DNA from: Acetobacteraceae bacterium
GTDB lineage: Bacteria; Pseudomonadota; Alphaproteobacteria; Acetobacterales; Acetobacteraceae
Assembly: GCA_947373495.1 (NCBI GenBank)
Contig: CANBXZ010000004.1
Location: 1 to 63,243 of the forward strand
Length of the DNA: 63,243 nucleotides
Direction: 5' to 3'
Shown: positions 16,744 to 24,314 of the stretch, in pieces
How the letters are laid out: each line of letters begins with the position of its first letter
Numbering within the stretch: position 1 is the stretch's first letter
Notes under the pieces: model-generated
What the model was told of the DNA's origin: nothing
Database searches by the model: none
The model's input: the letters and a program-made list of their open reading frames with translations, nothing else
Made by a program: the position numbers and the translations under genes

Positions 16744-17628
16744 TCAGGATGCCTTCATCACCTCGTCGGGGTTGGCGCGCGGGTCGCGCCGGTCCCAGCG
16801 GCCCGCCTCCACCGTGGCGATGAACTCGGCCAGGTGGCGGTTGAACAGCTCGGGTTCCTCCAGGTTCAGGGTGTGGCCGGTCTTCGGCAACACCGCCAGC
16901 GCGGCGCGCGGGATCACCCGCTTGAGGAAGAAGGCCGGCATCAGGCAGTGGTCGTCCTCGTCCCCGGTCATCACCAGCACCGGCAGGTCCATGGCGCGAA
17001 AGCCGGCCTCCAGGTCGTACAGCGAAGGCCGGCGCGCCTGCAGGCCGCGCATGGTGGCGGCGGCGCCGGCGGCGGAATGCTCGCCCAGTTGCGTGGCGAA
17101 TTCCTGCCAGCCGCGCGGGTCCTTGTTCTGGAACTGCACGCGGGAGGCGCCCAGCGCATAGGTCCGGGCGAAGGCTTCGCTGCCCTGGCTCTCGAAGCCA
17201 TCGGCCACGGCCAGCGAAACGCCGCGGAAATACGCCTCCAGGTGCTTTTCGGCGCCATAGCCGGCGCCGGCGGCCAGGATGGAAAGCGCCCGGCCGGGAT
17301 GGGTCAGGCCGAAATGCAGCGCGCAGAACCCGCCCATGGAAAGCCCGACGACATGCGCCATCTCCACATCCAGCGCATCCAGCACCGCCACCGCGTCCGC
17401 CACCGCCAGCGCCTGGCTGTACTGCTGCCAATCCGTCGGCACATCCGAAGGCGGGTAGCCGCGCGCGGCGTAGGTGATGCAGCGATGGCGCCGGGCGAAG
17501 GCGCGCAGCTGCGGTTCCCAGGCGCGATGGTCGCCGCCGAATTCATGGATGAACAGAATGGGCGTGCCGCTGCCGGCTTCCTCCACCCAAAGCCGCACGC
17601 CGTCCGGCGTGGTGATGTAGCGACCCAT
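16744..17628 (-). CDS. Alpha/beta-fold hydrolase
   Basis: A 294-residue hydrolase. It has the oxyanion region FIHEFGGDHRAWEPQL, the nucleophile elbow GLSMGG (Ser97), an acid near VMTGDEDDHCL and the late histidine in PKTGHTLNLEEPELF, in the order expected for a complete Ser-Asp-His triad. Members include esterases, C-C bond hydrolases and enol-lactonases, so a ring-cleavage or lactone step fits the neighbouring FAH protein. Its ATG at 17628 shares one base with the stop of the upstream SDR gene, showing translational coupling. Confidence 0.92.
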   Translation of the reverse strand: MGRYITTPDGVRLWVEEAGSGTPILFIHEFGGDHRAWEPQLRAFARRHRCITYAARGYPPSDVPTDWQQYSQALAVADAVAVLDALDVEMAHVVGLSMGGFCALHFGLTHPGRALSILAAGAGYGAEKHLEAYFRGVSLAVADGFESQGSEAFARTYALGASRVQFQNKDPRGWQEFATQLGEHSAAGAAATMRGLQARRPSLYDLEAGFRAMDLPVLVMTGDEDDHCLMPAFFLKRVIPRAALAVLPKTGHTLNLEEPELFNRHLAEFIATVEAGRWDRRDPRANPDEVMKAS

Positions 17629-18410
17629 CAGATGATGCTCCCGCGCGAGGCGATGCCGCCATCGATGGTGACGATGGTGCCGGTGATGTAGCCGGCCCGC
17701 GGGCTGGCCAGGAACAAGATCAGGTCGGCCACTTCCTCCGCCGTGGCGGGGCGCTTGCCGGGGTATTTGTCGTACAATTCCTGCCAGCGCGCCTCATCGC
17801 CGTGCCAGTCCAGCGCGCGGCGCTTCATCAGCTTCACCATGCGGTCGGTCGCCACCGGCCCGGGGTTCACCCCCACCACGCGCACGCCATGGTCCAGGCT
17901 GGCGCCGCCCAGCGCCCGGGTGAACGCCATCAGGGAAGCATTGCCGGAGGAGCCGGCGATGTAGCGCGCATCGAAATTCTCGCCGGAATTGCCGATGTCG
18001 TTGACGATCACCCCGTGGCCGCGCGCCCGCATGCGTTCGTAGTAGGCGCGGGTCAGGCTGATGTAGCCGAACACCTTCAGGTCCCAGCCACGGCGCCACG
18101 CGGCGTCGTCCACCGCCTCCAGCGGGCCGGCGGGAATGTCGCCGGCGTTGTTGACCAGGATGTCCACGTCGCCCACCGCGGCGGCCAGCGCCTGCATCGC
18201 CGCGTCGTTGGACAGGTCACGGTCGTAAATGTGCACCGCCACGCCATGCGCGGCTTCCAGCCGGGCCTTGGCCTCGGCCAGCAACGGCGCCGAACGTGCC
18301 GCCAGGTGCAGGGTGCAGCCCTCGGCGGCGAAGGCCTCGGCGCAGGCCAGGCCGATGCCCTTGGAAGCGCCGGTGATGAGCACGGCCTTGCCGCGCAGCT
18401 GCATGTCCAT
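17628..18410 (-). CDS. Short-chain dehydrogenase/reductase with atypical active site
   Basis: A 260-residue SDR. The cofactor motif TGASKGIG (about residues 13-20) and the NNAG motif (87-90) are intact. The catalytic Tyr150 is in RYIAGSSGNASLMAF. The lysine expected four residues after the tyrosine is replaced by Ser154, so the usual YxxxK is YIAGS. This may be a subgroup property; the reaction could differ from simple hydride transfer. Start ATG 18410 follows GAGG at six-base spacing; the open frame upstream is not coding. It is the first gene of the minus-strand operon and divergent from the GntR gene, sharing the two-site operator region between them. Confidence 0.9.
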   Translation of the reverse strand: MDMQLRGKAVLITGASKGIGLACAEAFAAEGCTLHLAARSAPLLAEAKARLEAAHGVAVHIYDRDLSNDAAMQALAAAVGDVDILVNNAGDIPAGPLEAVDDAAWRRGWDLKVFGYISLTRAYYERMRARGHGVIVNDIGNSGENFDARYIAGSSGNASLMAFTRALGGASLDHGVRVVGVNPGPVATDRMVKLMKRRALDWHGDEARWQELYDKYPGKRPATAEEVADLILFLASPRAGYITGTIVTIDGGIASRGSII

Positions 18411-18432
18411 GTGGTACCTCTCAGAAGCCCGG

Positions 18433-18463
18433 TTGCATGCGAATGGTGATTGCTTGCATACAA
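18433..18463. promoter_or_regulatory. Two-site palindromic operator between the SDR operon and the GntR gene
   Basis: Two near-palindromic sites occur: TTGCATGCGAA (18433-18443) and TTGCATACAA (18454-18463). Their centres are 21 bp apart, two helical turns, so bound dimers would lie on the same face of the DNA. The second site ends five bases before the GntR start codon. The same pair, with the same spacing, recurs upstream of the TauD and aldolase genes at 23428-23459. Recognition by the adjacent GntR protein is inferred. Confidence 0.75.
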
Positions 18464-18468
18464 AGGGA

Positions 18469-19134
18469 ATGCGTGATGCCCCACTCACCGCGGCCGAACG
18501 GGTCCACAGCGCGCTGGAGCAGGAGTTGCTCGCGGGCAGCCTGGCCCCCGGCAGCCGGCTGGATGAAGCCGAACTGGCGGCGCGCTTCGCCGTTTCCCGC
18601 ACCCCGGTGCGGGAGGCCCTGAAGGCGCTGGCGGCCGGCCACCTGGTGGAATTGCGGCCGCATGCCGGCGCCTTCGTCGCGGCGCCGAATGGCGAGCAAC
18701 TGATGGAAATGTTCGAGGCGATGGCGGAGCTGGAAGCCGCCTGCGCCGGGTTCGCCGCGCGCCGCGCCCGGCCGGCGGACCGCGCCGCGCTGGCCCTGGC
18801 GCATGAAGCCTGCATCGCCGCCAGCGCCCGCGGCGAGGCGGAGGATTTCTACACCGCCAACAACCGCTTCCACGACGCCATCGCCATCGCGGCCGGTAAC
18901 AGCTTCCTGGCGGCGCAGACACTGGGGCTGCGGCGCCGGCTGGAACCCTGGCGCCGGCGGGTGACCTGGCGCGCCGGCATGATGGCGGCCTCCAATGCCG
19001 AACACGCCAGCATCCTGGCGGCGCTGGAAGCCGGCGACGCCGCGCTGGCAGCCGAGCACGCCCGCGCCCACCTGGACACCTTGCAACGGGACGCGCTGCA
19101 ATTGCTGCGCAGCCTGCGGCTGGCCGGCCCCTAG
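18469..19134 (+). CDS. GntR-family (FCD/FadR-type) transcriptional regulator
   Basis: A 221-residue regulator. The winged helix is at about residues 8-70 (LAPGSRLDEAELAARFAVS followed by RTPVREALKALAAGHL). The helical FCD ligand domain follows, with metal-ligand-like residues in NNRFHDAIAIAAGN and NAEHASILAALEAGD. FCD regulators usually respond to organic acids or sugar acids and repress catabolic operons. ATG 18469 is the only sensible start: it directly precedes the regulator sequence, though its Shine-Dalgarno is poor and a leaderless or operator-overlapping start is possible. It is divergent from the SDR operon and converges on the importer operon with a 2-bp gap. Confidence 0.92.
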   Translation: MRDAPLTAAERVHSALEQELLAGSLAPGSRLDEAELAARFAVSRTPVREALKALAAGHLVELRPHAGAFVAAPNGEQLMEMFEAMAELEAACAGFAARRARPADRAALALAHEACIAASARGEAEDFYTANNRFHDAIAIAAGNSFLAAQTLGLRRRLEPWRRRVTWRAGMMAASNAEHASILAALEAGDAALAAEHARAHLDTLQRDALQLLRSLRLAGP

Positions 19135-19136
19135 GC

Positions 19137-19874
19137 TCATCGCCAGAACACCACGCGCCTTTCCAGCGCGCCGACCGCGGCGAAGAACCCCAGCGAGATC
19201 AGCGACGCCACCAGGATGGCGGCCCAGACCCGCAGGAAATCGATCTGCAGCACAGCCTCGAAGATGGTCCAGCCCAGGCCCTTCTGGCTGCCGAGCATTT
19301 CGGTGACGATCGCCACGATCATGCTGCGCACGGTGGAAACCCGCAGCCCCACCAGCATGGCCGGCAGGGCGGAGGGCACCCGCAGCCGCCACAGCACGCC
19401 AAGCCGCCCGGCGCCGAAGCTGCGCAGCAGCGCCACCGCCGCCGGGTCCACCCGCAACAGGCCGTCCAGCGTGTTCAGGAACACGGTGAAGCCGACGATG
19501 AACGCCACCATGATGATCTTGGACAGGGCGCCGGTGCCGAACCACAGCAGCGCCAGCGGCGCATAGGCGGCCACGGGTACGGAGTTCACCGCCACCACCA
19601 TCGGCAGCACCAGCTTGCGCAGCGGCGTGGCCAGCGCCAGCAGCATGGCCAGCGCAATGCCCAGCACGGCGCCGATGCCATAGCCCGCCGTCGCCTCGAA
19701 CAGCGTCATCGCCCCGGCGTCCAGCAGGGCGCCGCGTACCGTCCAGGTGGTGGCCAGAATGCCGCTGGGCGGCGGCAGGATCCAAGGCGCGATGCCCAGG
19801 CCGCGGACCACGCCTTCCCACAGCGCCAGCAGCACCAGCCCGCCGGCCAGGCCGCGCCAGGTGGCGCGGCTCAC
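19137..19874 (-). CDS. ABC transporter permease (SsuC/TauC type), second subunit
   Basis: A 245-residue inner-membrane permease with about six hydrophobic helices and the BPD-transp-1 coupling region (VALLRSFGAGRLGVLWRLRVPSALPAMLVGLR), the EAA loop that contacts the ATPase. The start is GTG at 19874, overlapping the stop of the preceding permease (GTGA). The frame stays open upstream, but only the GTG gives a normal N-terminus (SRATWRGLAGGLVLLALWEGV). Last gene of the five-gene operon led by the TauD-type gene; it forms a heterodimeric channel with the other permease. Confidence 0.93.
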   Translation of the reverse strand: MSRATWRGLAGGLVLLALWEGVVRGLGIAPWILPPPSGILATTWTVRGALLDAGAMTLFEATAGYGIGAVLGIALAMLLALATPLRKLVLPMVVAVNSVPVAAYAPLALLWFGTGALSKIIMVAFIVGFTVFLNTLDGLLRVDPAAVALLRSFGAGRLGVLWRLRVPSALPAMLVGLRVSTVRSMIVAIVTEMLGSQKGLGWTIFEAVLQIDFLRVWAAILVASLISLGFFAAVGALERRVVFWR

Positions 19875-20638
19875 AGCTCGTCCCGCCAGAACACCAGGCG
19901 GCCTTCCAGCAGCGCCACCGCGGCGAAGATGGTGCCGCCCACACCGGCGGCGGCGAGGATGGCGGCCCACATCGCCACCACCTGTTCGTTGAACAAGGCC
20001 GCCAGCAGCATGGCGCCGACGCCGATGGAGGCACCGAACCATTCGCCCACGATGGCGCCGGCCAGCGCCAGCCCGGCGGAAAGCCGCAGCGCGGTAAAGA
20101 TGCGCGGCAGCGCGCTGGGCAGCAGCAGCTTCCACCAGATGTCGCGGCGGGAAGCCCCGAAGCTGCGCAGCAACGCCACCTGGCGCGGGTCCACCGCCTC
20201 AATGCCGGCCAGCGCATTGACCGTGACCGGGAAGAAGGTGAGGTAGAAGGCGATGGCCGCCTTGGCCAGCAGCGTGTTGCCGAACCACAGCACCACGATG
20301 GCACCGAAGGCGATGACCGGCACGGTCTGCGAGGCGACGAACAACGGGAACAGCATGTCCCGCAGCCAGCGCGCATGATGGAAGGCGCAGGCGCTGGCGA
20401 TGCCCACCAGCGCCCCGGCCAGGAAGCCCACCACCGCTTCCCCCAGCGTGACCAGGAAGGCTTCCTGATAGGCCGGCCACAGCGCCAGCATGGCGCCCAG
20501 CACCTGGCGCAGCGGCGGCAGGTAGAACGGGCTGATATGCAGCAGCGCCACCGCCGCTTCCCACAGCGCCGCCAGCAGCAGCAGCGGCAGCGCCGCACGG
20601 GCCAGCGCCGCCAGGCCCGAGGCGCGCAGCCACCGCAT
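19871..20638 (-). CDS. ABC transporter permease (SsuC/TauC type), first subunit
   Basis: A 255-residue permease with about six membrane spans and the EAA coupling loop VALLRSFGASRRDIWWKLLLPSALPRIF. It resembles nitrate, sulfonate and hydroxymethylpyrimidine-precursor importer permeases. Its start overlaps the end of the ATPase gene by one base, and its end overlaps the next permease by four, so the three are translationally coupled. The paired permeases share the phrase VALLRSFGA at the coupling loop, showing they arose from a common ancestor. Confidence 0.94.
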   Translation of the reverse strand: MRWLRASGLAALARAALPLLLLAALWEAAVALLHISPFYLPPLRQVLGAMLALWPAYQEAFLVTLGEAVVGFLAGALVGIASACAFHHARWLRDMLFPLFVASQTVPVIAFGAIVVLWFGNTLLAKAAIAFYLTFFPVTVNALAGIEAVDPRQVALLRSFGASRRDIWWKLLLPSALPRIFTALRLSAGLALAGAIVGEWFGASIGVGAMLLAALFNEQVVAMWAAILAAAGVGGTIFAAVALLEGRLVFWRDEL

Positions 20639-21471
20639 CAGGCGGCGCCCGAGGCGAAGGTCTTCATGCTCTCCTCCTCCACCGCATCCAGCAATTCCCG
20701 CTTGATGGCATTGAACGCCGGCGTGGTCAGCAGCGCCGGGTCGCGCGGGCGCGGCAGGTCGATGCGGCGTTCCAGCTTGATGCTGCCCGGCCGCGCGCTC
20801 ATCACCACCACGCGGTCGCCGAGGAAGATCGCCTCGTCGATGTCATGGGTGATGAACAGGATGGTGCGGCGGTAGCGCGACCAGATGTCCAGCAGCCAGC
20901 GCTGCATCATGGCGCGGGTCAATGCGTCCAGCGCGCCGAAAGGTTCGTCCAGCAGCATCAGGTCGCGGTCGAACAGGAAGGTGCGCATCAGCGCCACGCG
21001 CTGGCGCATGCCGCCGGAAAGCTGCTGCGGGTAGTGGTTCTCGAAGCCCTTCAGGCCGAAATCCGCGGCCATGGCACGGGCCAGCTCGCGCGCCTCGCGC
21101 TTCGGGCGGCCTTCCACCTCGGCGGCCAGGATGGCGTTGTCCAGCACGTTGCGCCAGGGCAGCAACAGGTCCCGCTGCGGCATGAAGGCCACCTTGCCCA
21201 GCAGGCTGGCCGGTGCGCCATCCAGCAGTACCTCGCCGCCCGGGTCCGCTTCCAGCAGCCCGGCGACGATGTTGAACAGGGTGGACTTGCCGCAGCCGGA
21301 AGGGCCGATGAGCGTGACGAACTCCCCCTCGGCGATACCGAGGTCCACCTTGGCCAGGGCCTGCACCGCACCGAACCGGCGCGACACGCCGCGCAGCTGC
21401 AACTTGGTGCGCGCGGCGGGCGCCTCGCCCACCGTCAGCAACTGGTCCAGCTGGTCGGCGGCGTTGGTCAT
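20638..21471 (-). CDS. ABC transporter ATP-binding protein (SsuB/TauB type)
   Basis: A 277-residue ATPase with all catalytic motifs: Walker A GPSGCGKST (about residues 56-64), Q-loop FMPQRDLLLPWRNV, signature LSGGMRQR, Walker B LMLLDEPFGALD and H-loop FITHDIDEAIFL. The DLLLPWRNV and DEPFGALD wording is characteristic of the nitrate/sulfonate/taurine subgroup. It powers the two downstream permeases and works with the preceding receptor, whose gene ends 22 bp upstream. Confidence 0.95.
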   Translation of the reverse strand: MTNAADQLDQLLTVGEAPAARTKLQLRGVSRRFGAVQALAKVDLGIAEGEFVTLIGPSGCGKSTLFNIVAGLLEADPGGEVLLDGAPASLLGKVAFMPQRDLLLPWRNVLDNAILAAEVEGRPKREARELARAMAADFGLKGFENHYPQQLSGGMRQRVALMRTFLFDRDLMLLDEPFGALDALTRAMMQRWLLDIWSRYRRTILFITHDIDEAIFLGDRVVVMSARPGSIKLERRIDLPRPRDPALLTTPAFNAIKRELLDAVEEESMKTFASGAA

Positions 21472-21493
21472 GCGCGCGGGCCCCGGGCCTGGT

Positions 21494-22507
21494 TCACGCC
21501 AGCCGCTCGGCCAGCGGGATCGCCGCCAGATACTGGCCCTGGTAGGCGGCGGCCAGGTCGATCGGCGCGGCGAGGACCTTCTGTTCCACGAAGAAGTCGT
21601 GCGCCTTCTTCACCGCGGTGGTGTCGATGGTGAACAGCCCCTGTTGCGCGGCGGCCCCGGCGGTCATCAGCCGCAGGCATTCCGGCAGCATCGCGGTCTG
21701 GTGCGCCCGGTCGATGGTCGGCGCGATCTTCATCACCGCTTCCAGCGCCGCGGCGGGTTCCGCCTTGCTGGCCTTCCAGCCGCGGATGCTGGCGCGCAGG
21801 AAGGCTTCCACCGCGCGCGGATTGGCCTGGGCGAAGGGCTCGTTCACAATCACCGTGTCGCGCGGCACGGTGATGCCATAATCCTCGGCGACGAAGAGCT
21901 TCAGCTTCTCCACCCCGCCCAGCCGCGCCTTCAGCACGTTCAGCTCGTTGTACCAGGTGGCGGCGATGACATCGACCTCGCCATTGACGAAGGGCGTGAC
22001 CGAGACCTGCTGCGGACTGATGCTCACCGCGTCCTTCGCAATGCCGCGGCTGGCCAGCATGCCGAACAGCACCAGGTGGGCGCCGGTGAACCACGCCGTG
22101 GCCTTGCGGCCGCGCAGGTCCTCCAGCGTCTTCACCGGGCCATCGGCCTTGGCGGCGAAGACGAAGGGCGTCACCTGGTGGGTGACGCCGACACAGACCA
22201 GGGGCAGGCCCTTTTCCCGGGCGGAGAACACGCTGTCGGTGCCGCCGGAGACGCCGAACTGCTCGCCACCGGAAGCCACCAGGTTTTCGGTCAGCAGGTT
22301 GGGGCCGCCGGGGTTGATGGTCAGGTCCAGCCCGGCCTCGCGGTAGTAGCCGCGCTCCAGCGCCAGGTAGAAGCCGGCGAACTGGGTCTGCGGCAGCCAC
22401 TTCAGGCGCAGCGTGGCCTTCAGCAGCCCCTGGGCGGCGCCCAGGCGCGGGGCGGCCAGCGCCGCCGCACCGGCGGCCAGCAATGTACGGCGTTGCATCG
22501 TCATCAT
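21494..22507 (-). CDS. NMT1/ThiY-like ABC substrate-binding protein
   Basis: A 337-residue receptor with a twin-arginine-like or Sec leader (MQRRTLLAAGAAALAAPRLGAA). The mature start LKWLPQTQFAGFYLALERGYYREAGLDLTI is the NMT1/SsuA-like signature seen in thiamine-pyrimidine-precursor (ThiY), nitrate and sulfonate receptors. ATG 22507 is selected because GGAG lies seven bases upstream. It follows the TauD-type gene by 32 bp and precedes the ATPase by 22 bp. The dioxygenase next to it suggests a sulfonate or other oxygenated organic ligand, but a pyrimidine-type ligand cannot be excluded. Confidence 0.92.
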   Translation of the reverse strand: MMTMQRRTLLAAGAAALAAPRLGAAQGLLKATLRLKWLPQTQFAGFYLALERGYYREAGLDLTINPGGPNLLTENLVASGGEQFGVSGGTDSVFSAREKGLPLVCVGVTHQVTPFVFAAKADGPVKTLEDLRGRKATAWFTGAHLVLFGMLASRGIAKDAVSISPQQVSVTPFVNGEVDVIAATWYNELNVLKARLGGVEKLKLFVAEDYGITVPRDTVIVNEPFAQANPRAVEAFLRASIRGWKASKAEPAAALEAVMKIAPTIDRAHQTAMLPECLRLMTAGAAAQQGLFTIDTTAVKKAHDFFVEQKVLAAPIDLAAAYQGQYLAAIPLAERLA

Positions 22508-22539
22508 CGGTGCTCTCCGGTGCGGTGGGTCAGGTGGGG

Positions 22540-23409
22540 TCAGGCGGCGACAGGCATCGGCCGCACCGGCACCGGCTTTTCCCCGGCCAGCGTGGTGCGG
22601 TGCATGATGCGGCTGTACTTCGTGTCGTCGTAGTCGGTGGCCTGGTGCATGGTGTTGCGATTGTCCCAGGCCACGATGTCGCCGGGCTGCCACTGGTGGC
22701 GATAGATCCACTCCGGCCGCACCGCATGGGTGTTCAGGCGGTCCAGCAGCGCAGCGCCTTCCTCCGGCGCCACGCCCAGCACTTCCTTCACCACCTCGCG
22801 CCCGACATACAGCGCCTTGCGACCGTTCGGATGCAGCCGCACCAGCGGGTGCACCACGTCCGGCGTCGCGGCGCGCTGCTCGTCGCTCAGCGGGGTGCGG
22901 TCGGCGAAGGCGCGGCCGTAATAGGTGGCATAGCTGTGCACGGCGAACAGGCTGTCGATCCGCTGCTGCGTCGCCGCGTCCAGCGCCGCGTAGGCCTGGT
23001 GCATGCAGGCGAACAGGGTGTCGGCGCCCTCGGCCGGGCAAACCCGCGCATGCAGGATGGAGCCCACCGCCGGTTCCGCCTTGTAGGACCAGTCGGAATG
23101 CCAGTTCAGCCCTTCCTTGTGATTGCCGATCGGCTTGCCTTCGCGCACCACGTTGGAGAGCACGTAGATCTCCGGGTGCGGCGTGGTCAGGAACTGCTTC
23201 AGCACATGCACCTGCAGGGCGCCGAAGCGGCGGCTGAACGCCACATGGCCGGCTTCATCCAGGTGCTGGCCGCGAAACACCAGCACGCCGGCACGCTGGA
23301 AGGCATCGGCCAGGGTCGCCCACGTCGCCGCGTCCACCGGGCCGTTCAGGTCCAGGCCGCGGACTTCCAGCCCGAAGCCGGGATGCAGGGGAAGCAGTTC
23401 CAGTGCCAT
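22540..23409 (-). CDS. TauD/TfdA-family 2-oxoglutarate-dependent non-heme iron dioxygenase
   Basis: A 289-residue enzyme of normal TauD length. The iron ligands are visible as NWHSDWSYK (His104, Asp106) and distal His255 in NTMHQATDYDD; the 2-oxoglutarate-binding arginine is near RIMHRTTL. These enzymes hydroxylate taurine, alkylsulfonates, 2,4-D or similar substrates with O2 and 2-oxoglutarate, often cleaving off the leaving group. ATG 23409 follows GGAGG at six-base spacing. First gene of the importer operon; divergent from the aldolase gene, with the duplicated GntR-type operator between them. Specific substrate unknown; a taurine assignment would be premature. Confidence 0.93.
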   Translation of the reverse strand: MALELLPLHPGFGLEVRGLDLNGPVDAATWATLADAFQRAGVLVFRGQHLDEAGHVAFSRRFGALQVHVLKQFLTTPHPEIYVLSNVVREGKPIGNHKEGLNWHSDWSYKAEPAVGSILHARVCPAEGADTLFACMHQAYAALDAATQQRIDSLFAVHSYATYYGRAFADRTPLSDEQRAATPDVVHPLVRLHPNGRKALYVGREVVKEVLGVAPEEGAALLDRLNTHAVRPEWIYRHQWQPGDIVAWDNRNTMHQATDYDDTKYSRIMHRTTLAGEKPVPVRPMPVAA

Positions 23410-23427
23410 GAGAGGCCTCCGCGCCGG

Positions 23428-23459
23428 TTCGCATGCAATGCGGCTGCCGTTGTATGCAA
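23428..23459. promoter_or_regulatory. Second copy of the two-site palindromic operator
   Basis: TTCGCATGCAA (23428-23438) and TTGTATGCAA (23450-23459) are the reverse complements of the two sites at 18433-18463. Their centres are again 21 bp apart. As in the first copy, the GCATGC site is nearest the minus-strand operon. It lies between the TauD-type gene and the class II aldolase gene, so one regulator could control both. Confidence 0.75.
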
Positions 23460-23516
23460 CCCGCTGGCACGGCATTAGCAAGCACCGTGCCGGAACCGCC
23501 GCAGGAGCACCTCGCC

Positions 23517-24305
23517 ATGTTCACGCCCGACGCCGCCGGCATCATCCGGGACAGCCTCGCCGGCACCGCCAGCATGGCCGCGCGCACCGAGGCGGAGGCC
23601 CGGCTGCACCTGGCCGCCGCCTACCGGCTGCTGGCGCTGTTCGGCATGGATGACCTGATCTTCACCCACATCTCCGCCCGGATACCGGGGGAGCCGCACC
23701 ACTTCCTGATCAACCCCTTTGGCCTGGGGTTCGACGAGGTGACGCCGGCCAGCCTGGTCAAGATCGACCACGAGGGCCGCAAGCTTGAGGCCAACCCCTA
23801 CGACGCCAACGCCGCCGGCTTCGTCATCCATTCTGCCGTGCATATGGGCAGGCCGGAGGTGGATTGCGTGATGCACACGCACGCGCCGGCCTCGGTGGCC
23901 ATTGCCGCCCGGCCGGAGGGGCTGCTGCCGCTGTCCCAATTCGCCATGCGCTTCTTCAACCGGGTGGCGACACACGACTATGAGGGGCTGGCGCTGAACC
24001 TGGGCGAGCGAGACCGGCTGGTGGCCGACCTGGGCCAGCACCACACCCTGCTGCTGCGCTACCACGGCGTGCTGACCTGCGGCCGCACCATTCCGGAAGC
24101 CTTCGTGCTGGCCTACTACTTCGAGCAGGCCGCCAAGGTGCAGTTGCAGGCGATGGCGGATGGCCGCGCCCTGCCGCTGCCGCCGCCCGAGGTGTGCGAG
24201 ACGACGGCACGCCAGTTCGAAGGCCAGCCCATGGCGCAGGGCGAACGCGAATGGGCGGCGCTGCTGCGCAAGCTGGACCGCGCGGCGCCAGGCTGGCGCG
24301 GCTAG
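23517..24305 (+). CDS. Class II aldolase/adducin-family protein
   Basis: A 262-residue protein. It shows FTHISARIPGEPHHFLINPFGLGFDEVTPASL near the N-terminus, zinc-binding histidines in CVMHTHAPASVAIAA, and the third-histidine region LLLRYHGVLTCGRTIPEAF. Family members cleave or epimerise phosphorylated sugars or decarboxylate hydroxy-keto acids with zinc. ATG 23517 follows AGGAG at nine bases; upstream in-frame starts lie inside the operator. Divergent from the TauD-type operon, so a carbon-chain cleavage step after oxygenation is a reasonable hypothesis. Confidence 0.92.
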   Translation: MFTPDAAGIIRDSLAGTASMAARTEAEARLHLAAAYRLLALFGMDDLIFTHISARIPGEPHHFLINPFGLGFDEVTPASLVKIDHEGRKLEANPYDANAAGFVIHSAVHMGRPEVDCVMHTHAPASVAIAARPEGLLPLSQFAMRFFNRVATHDYEGLALNLGERDRLVADLGQHHTLLLRYHGVLTCGRTIPEAFVLAYYFEQAAKVQLQAMADGRALPLPPPEVCETTARQFEGQPMAQGEREWAALLRKLDRAAPGWRG

Positions 24306-24314
24306 CTGGCGCGG

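Noticed and set aside
18411-18815. An N-terminal extension of the SDR gene across the GntR gene
   Set aside because: The extension is antisense to the winged-helix coding region and passes through the operator; the Rossmann motif begins right after ATG 18410, which has its own GAGG.
22540-23409. Naming the dioxygenase taurine dioxygenase (tauD)
   Set aside because: The iron and 2-oxoglutarate residues are shared by the whole family; nothing visible fixes taurine, and the receptor resembles NMT1/ThiY as much as TauA.
23464-23480. A sigma-54-like element (TGGCAC-N5-TAGCA) before the class II aldolase gene
   Set aside because: The GG and GC spacing fits, but the -12 half has a mismatch and such strings are common in GC-rich DNA. 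No sigma-54 activator gene is nearby.
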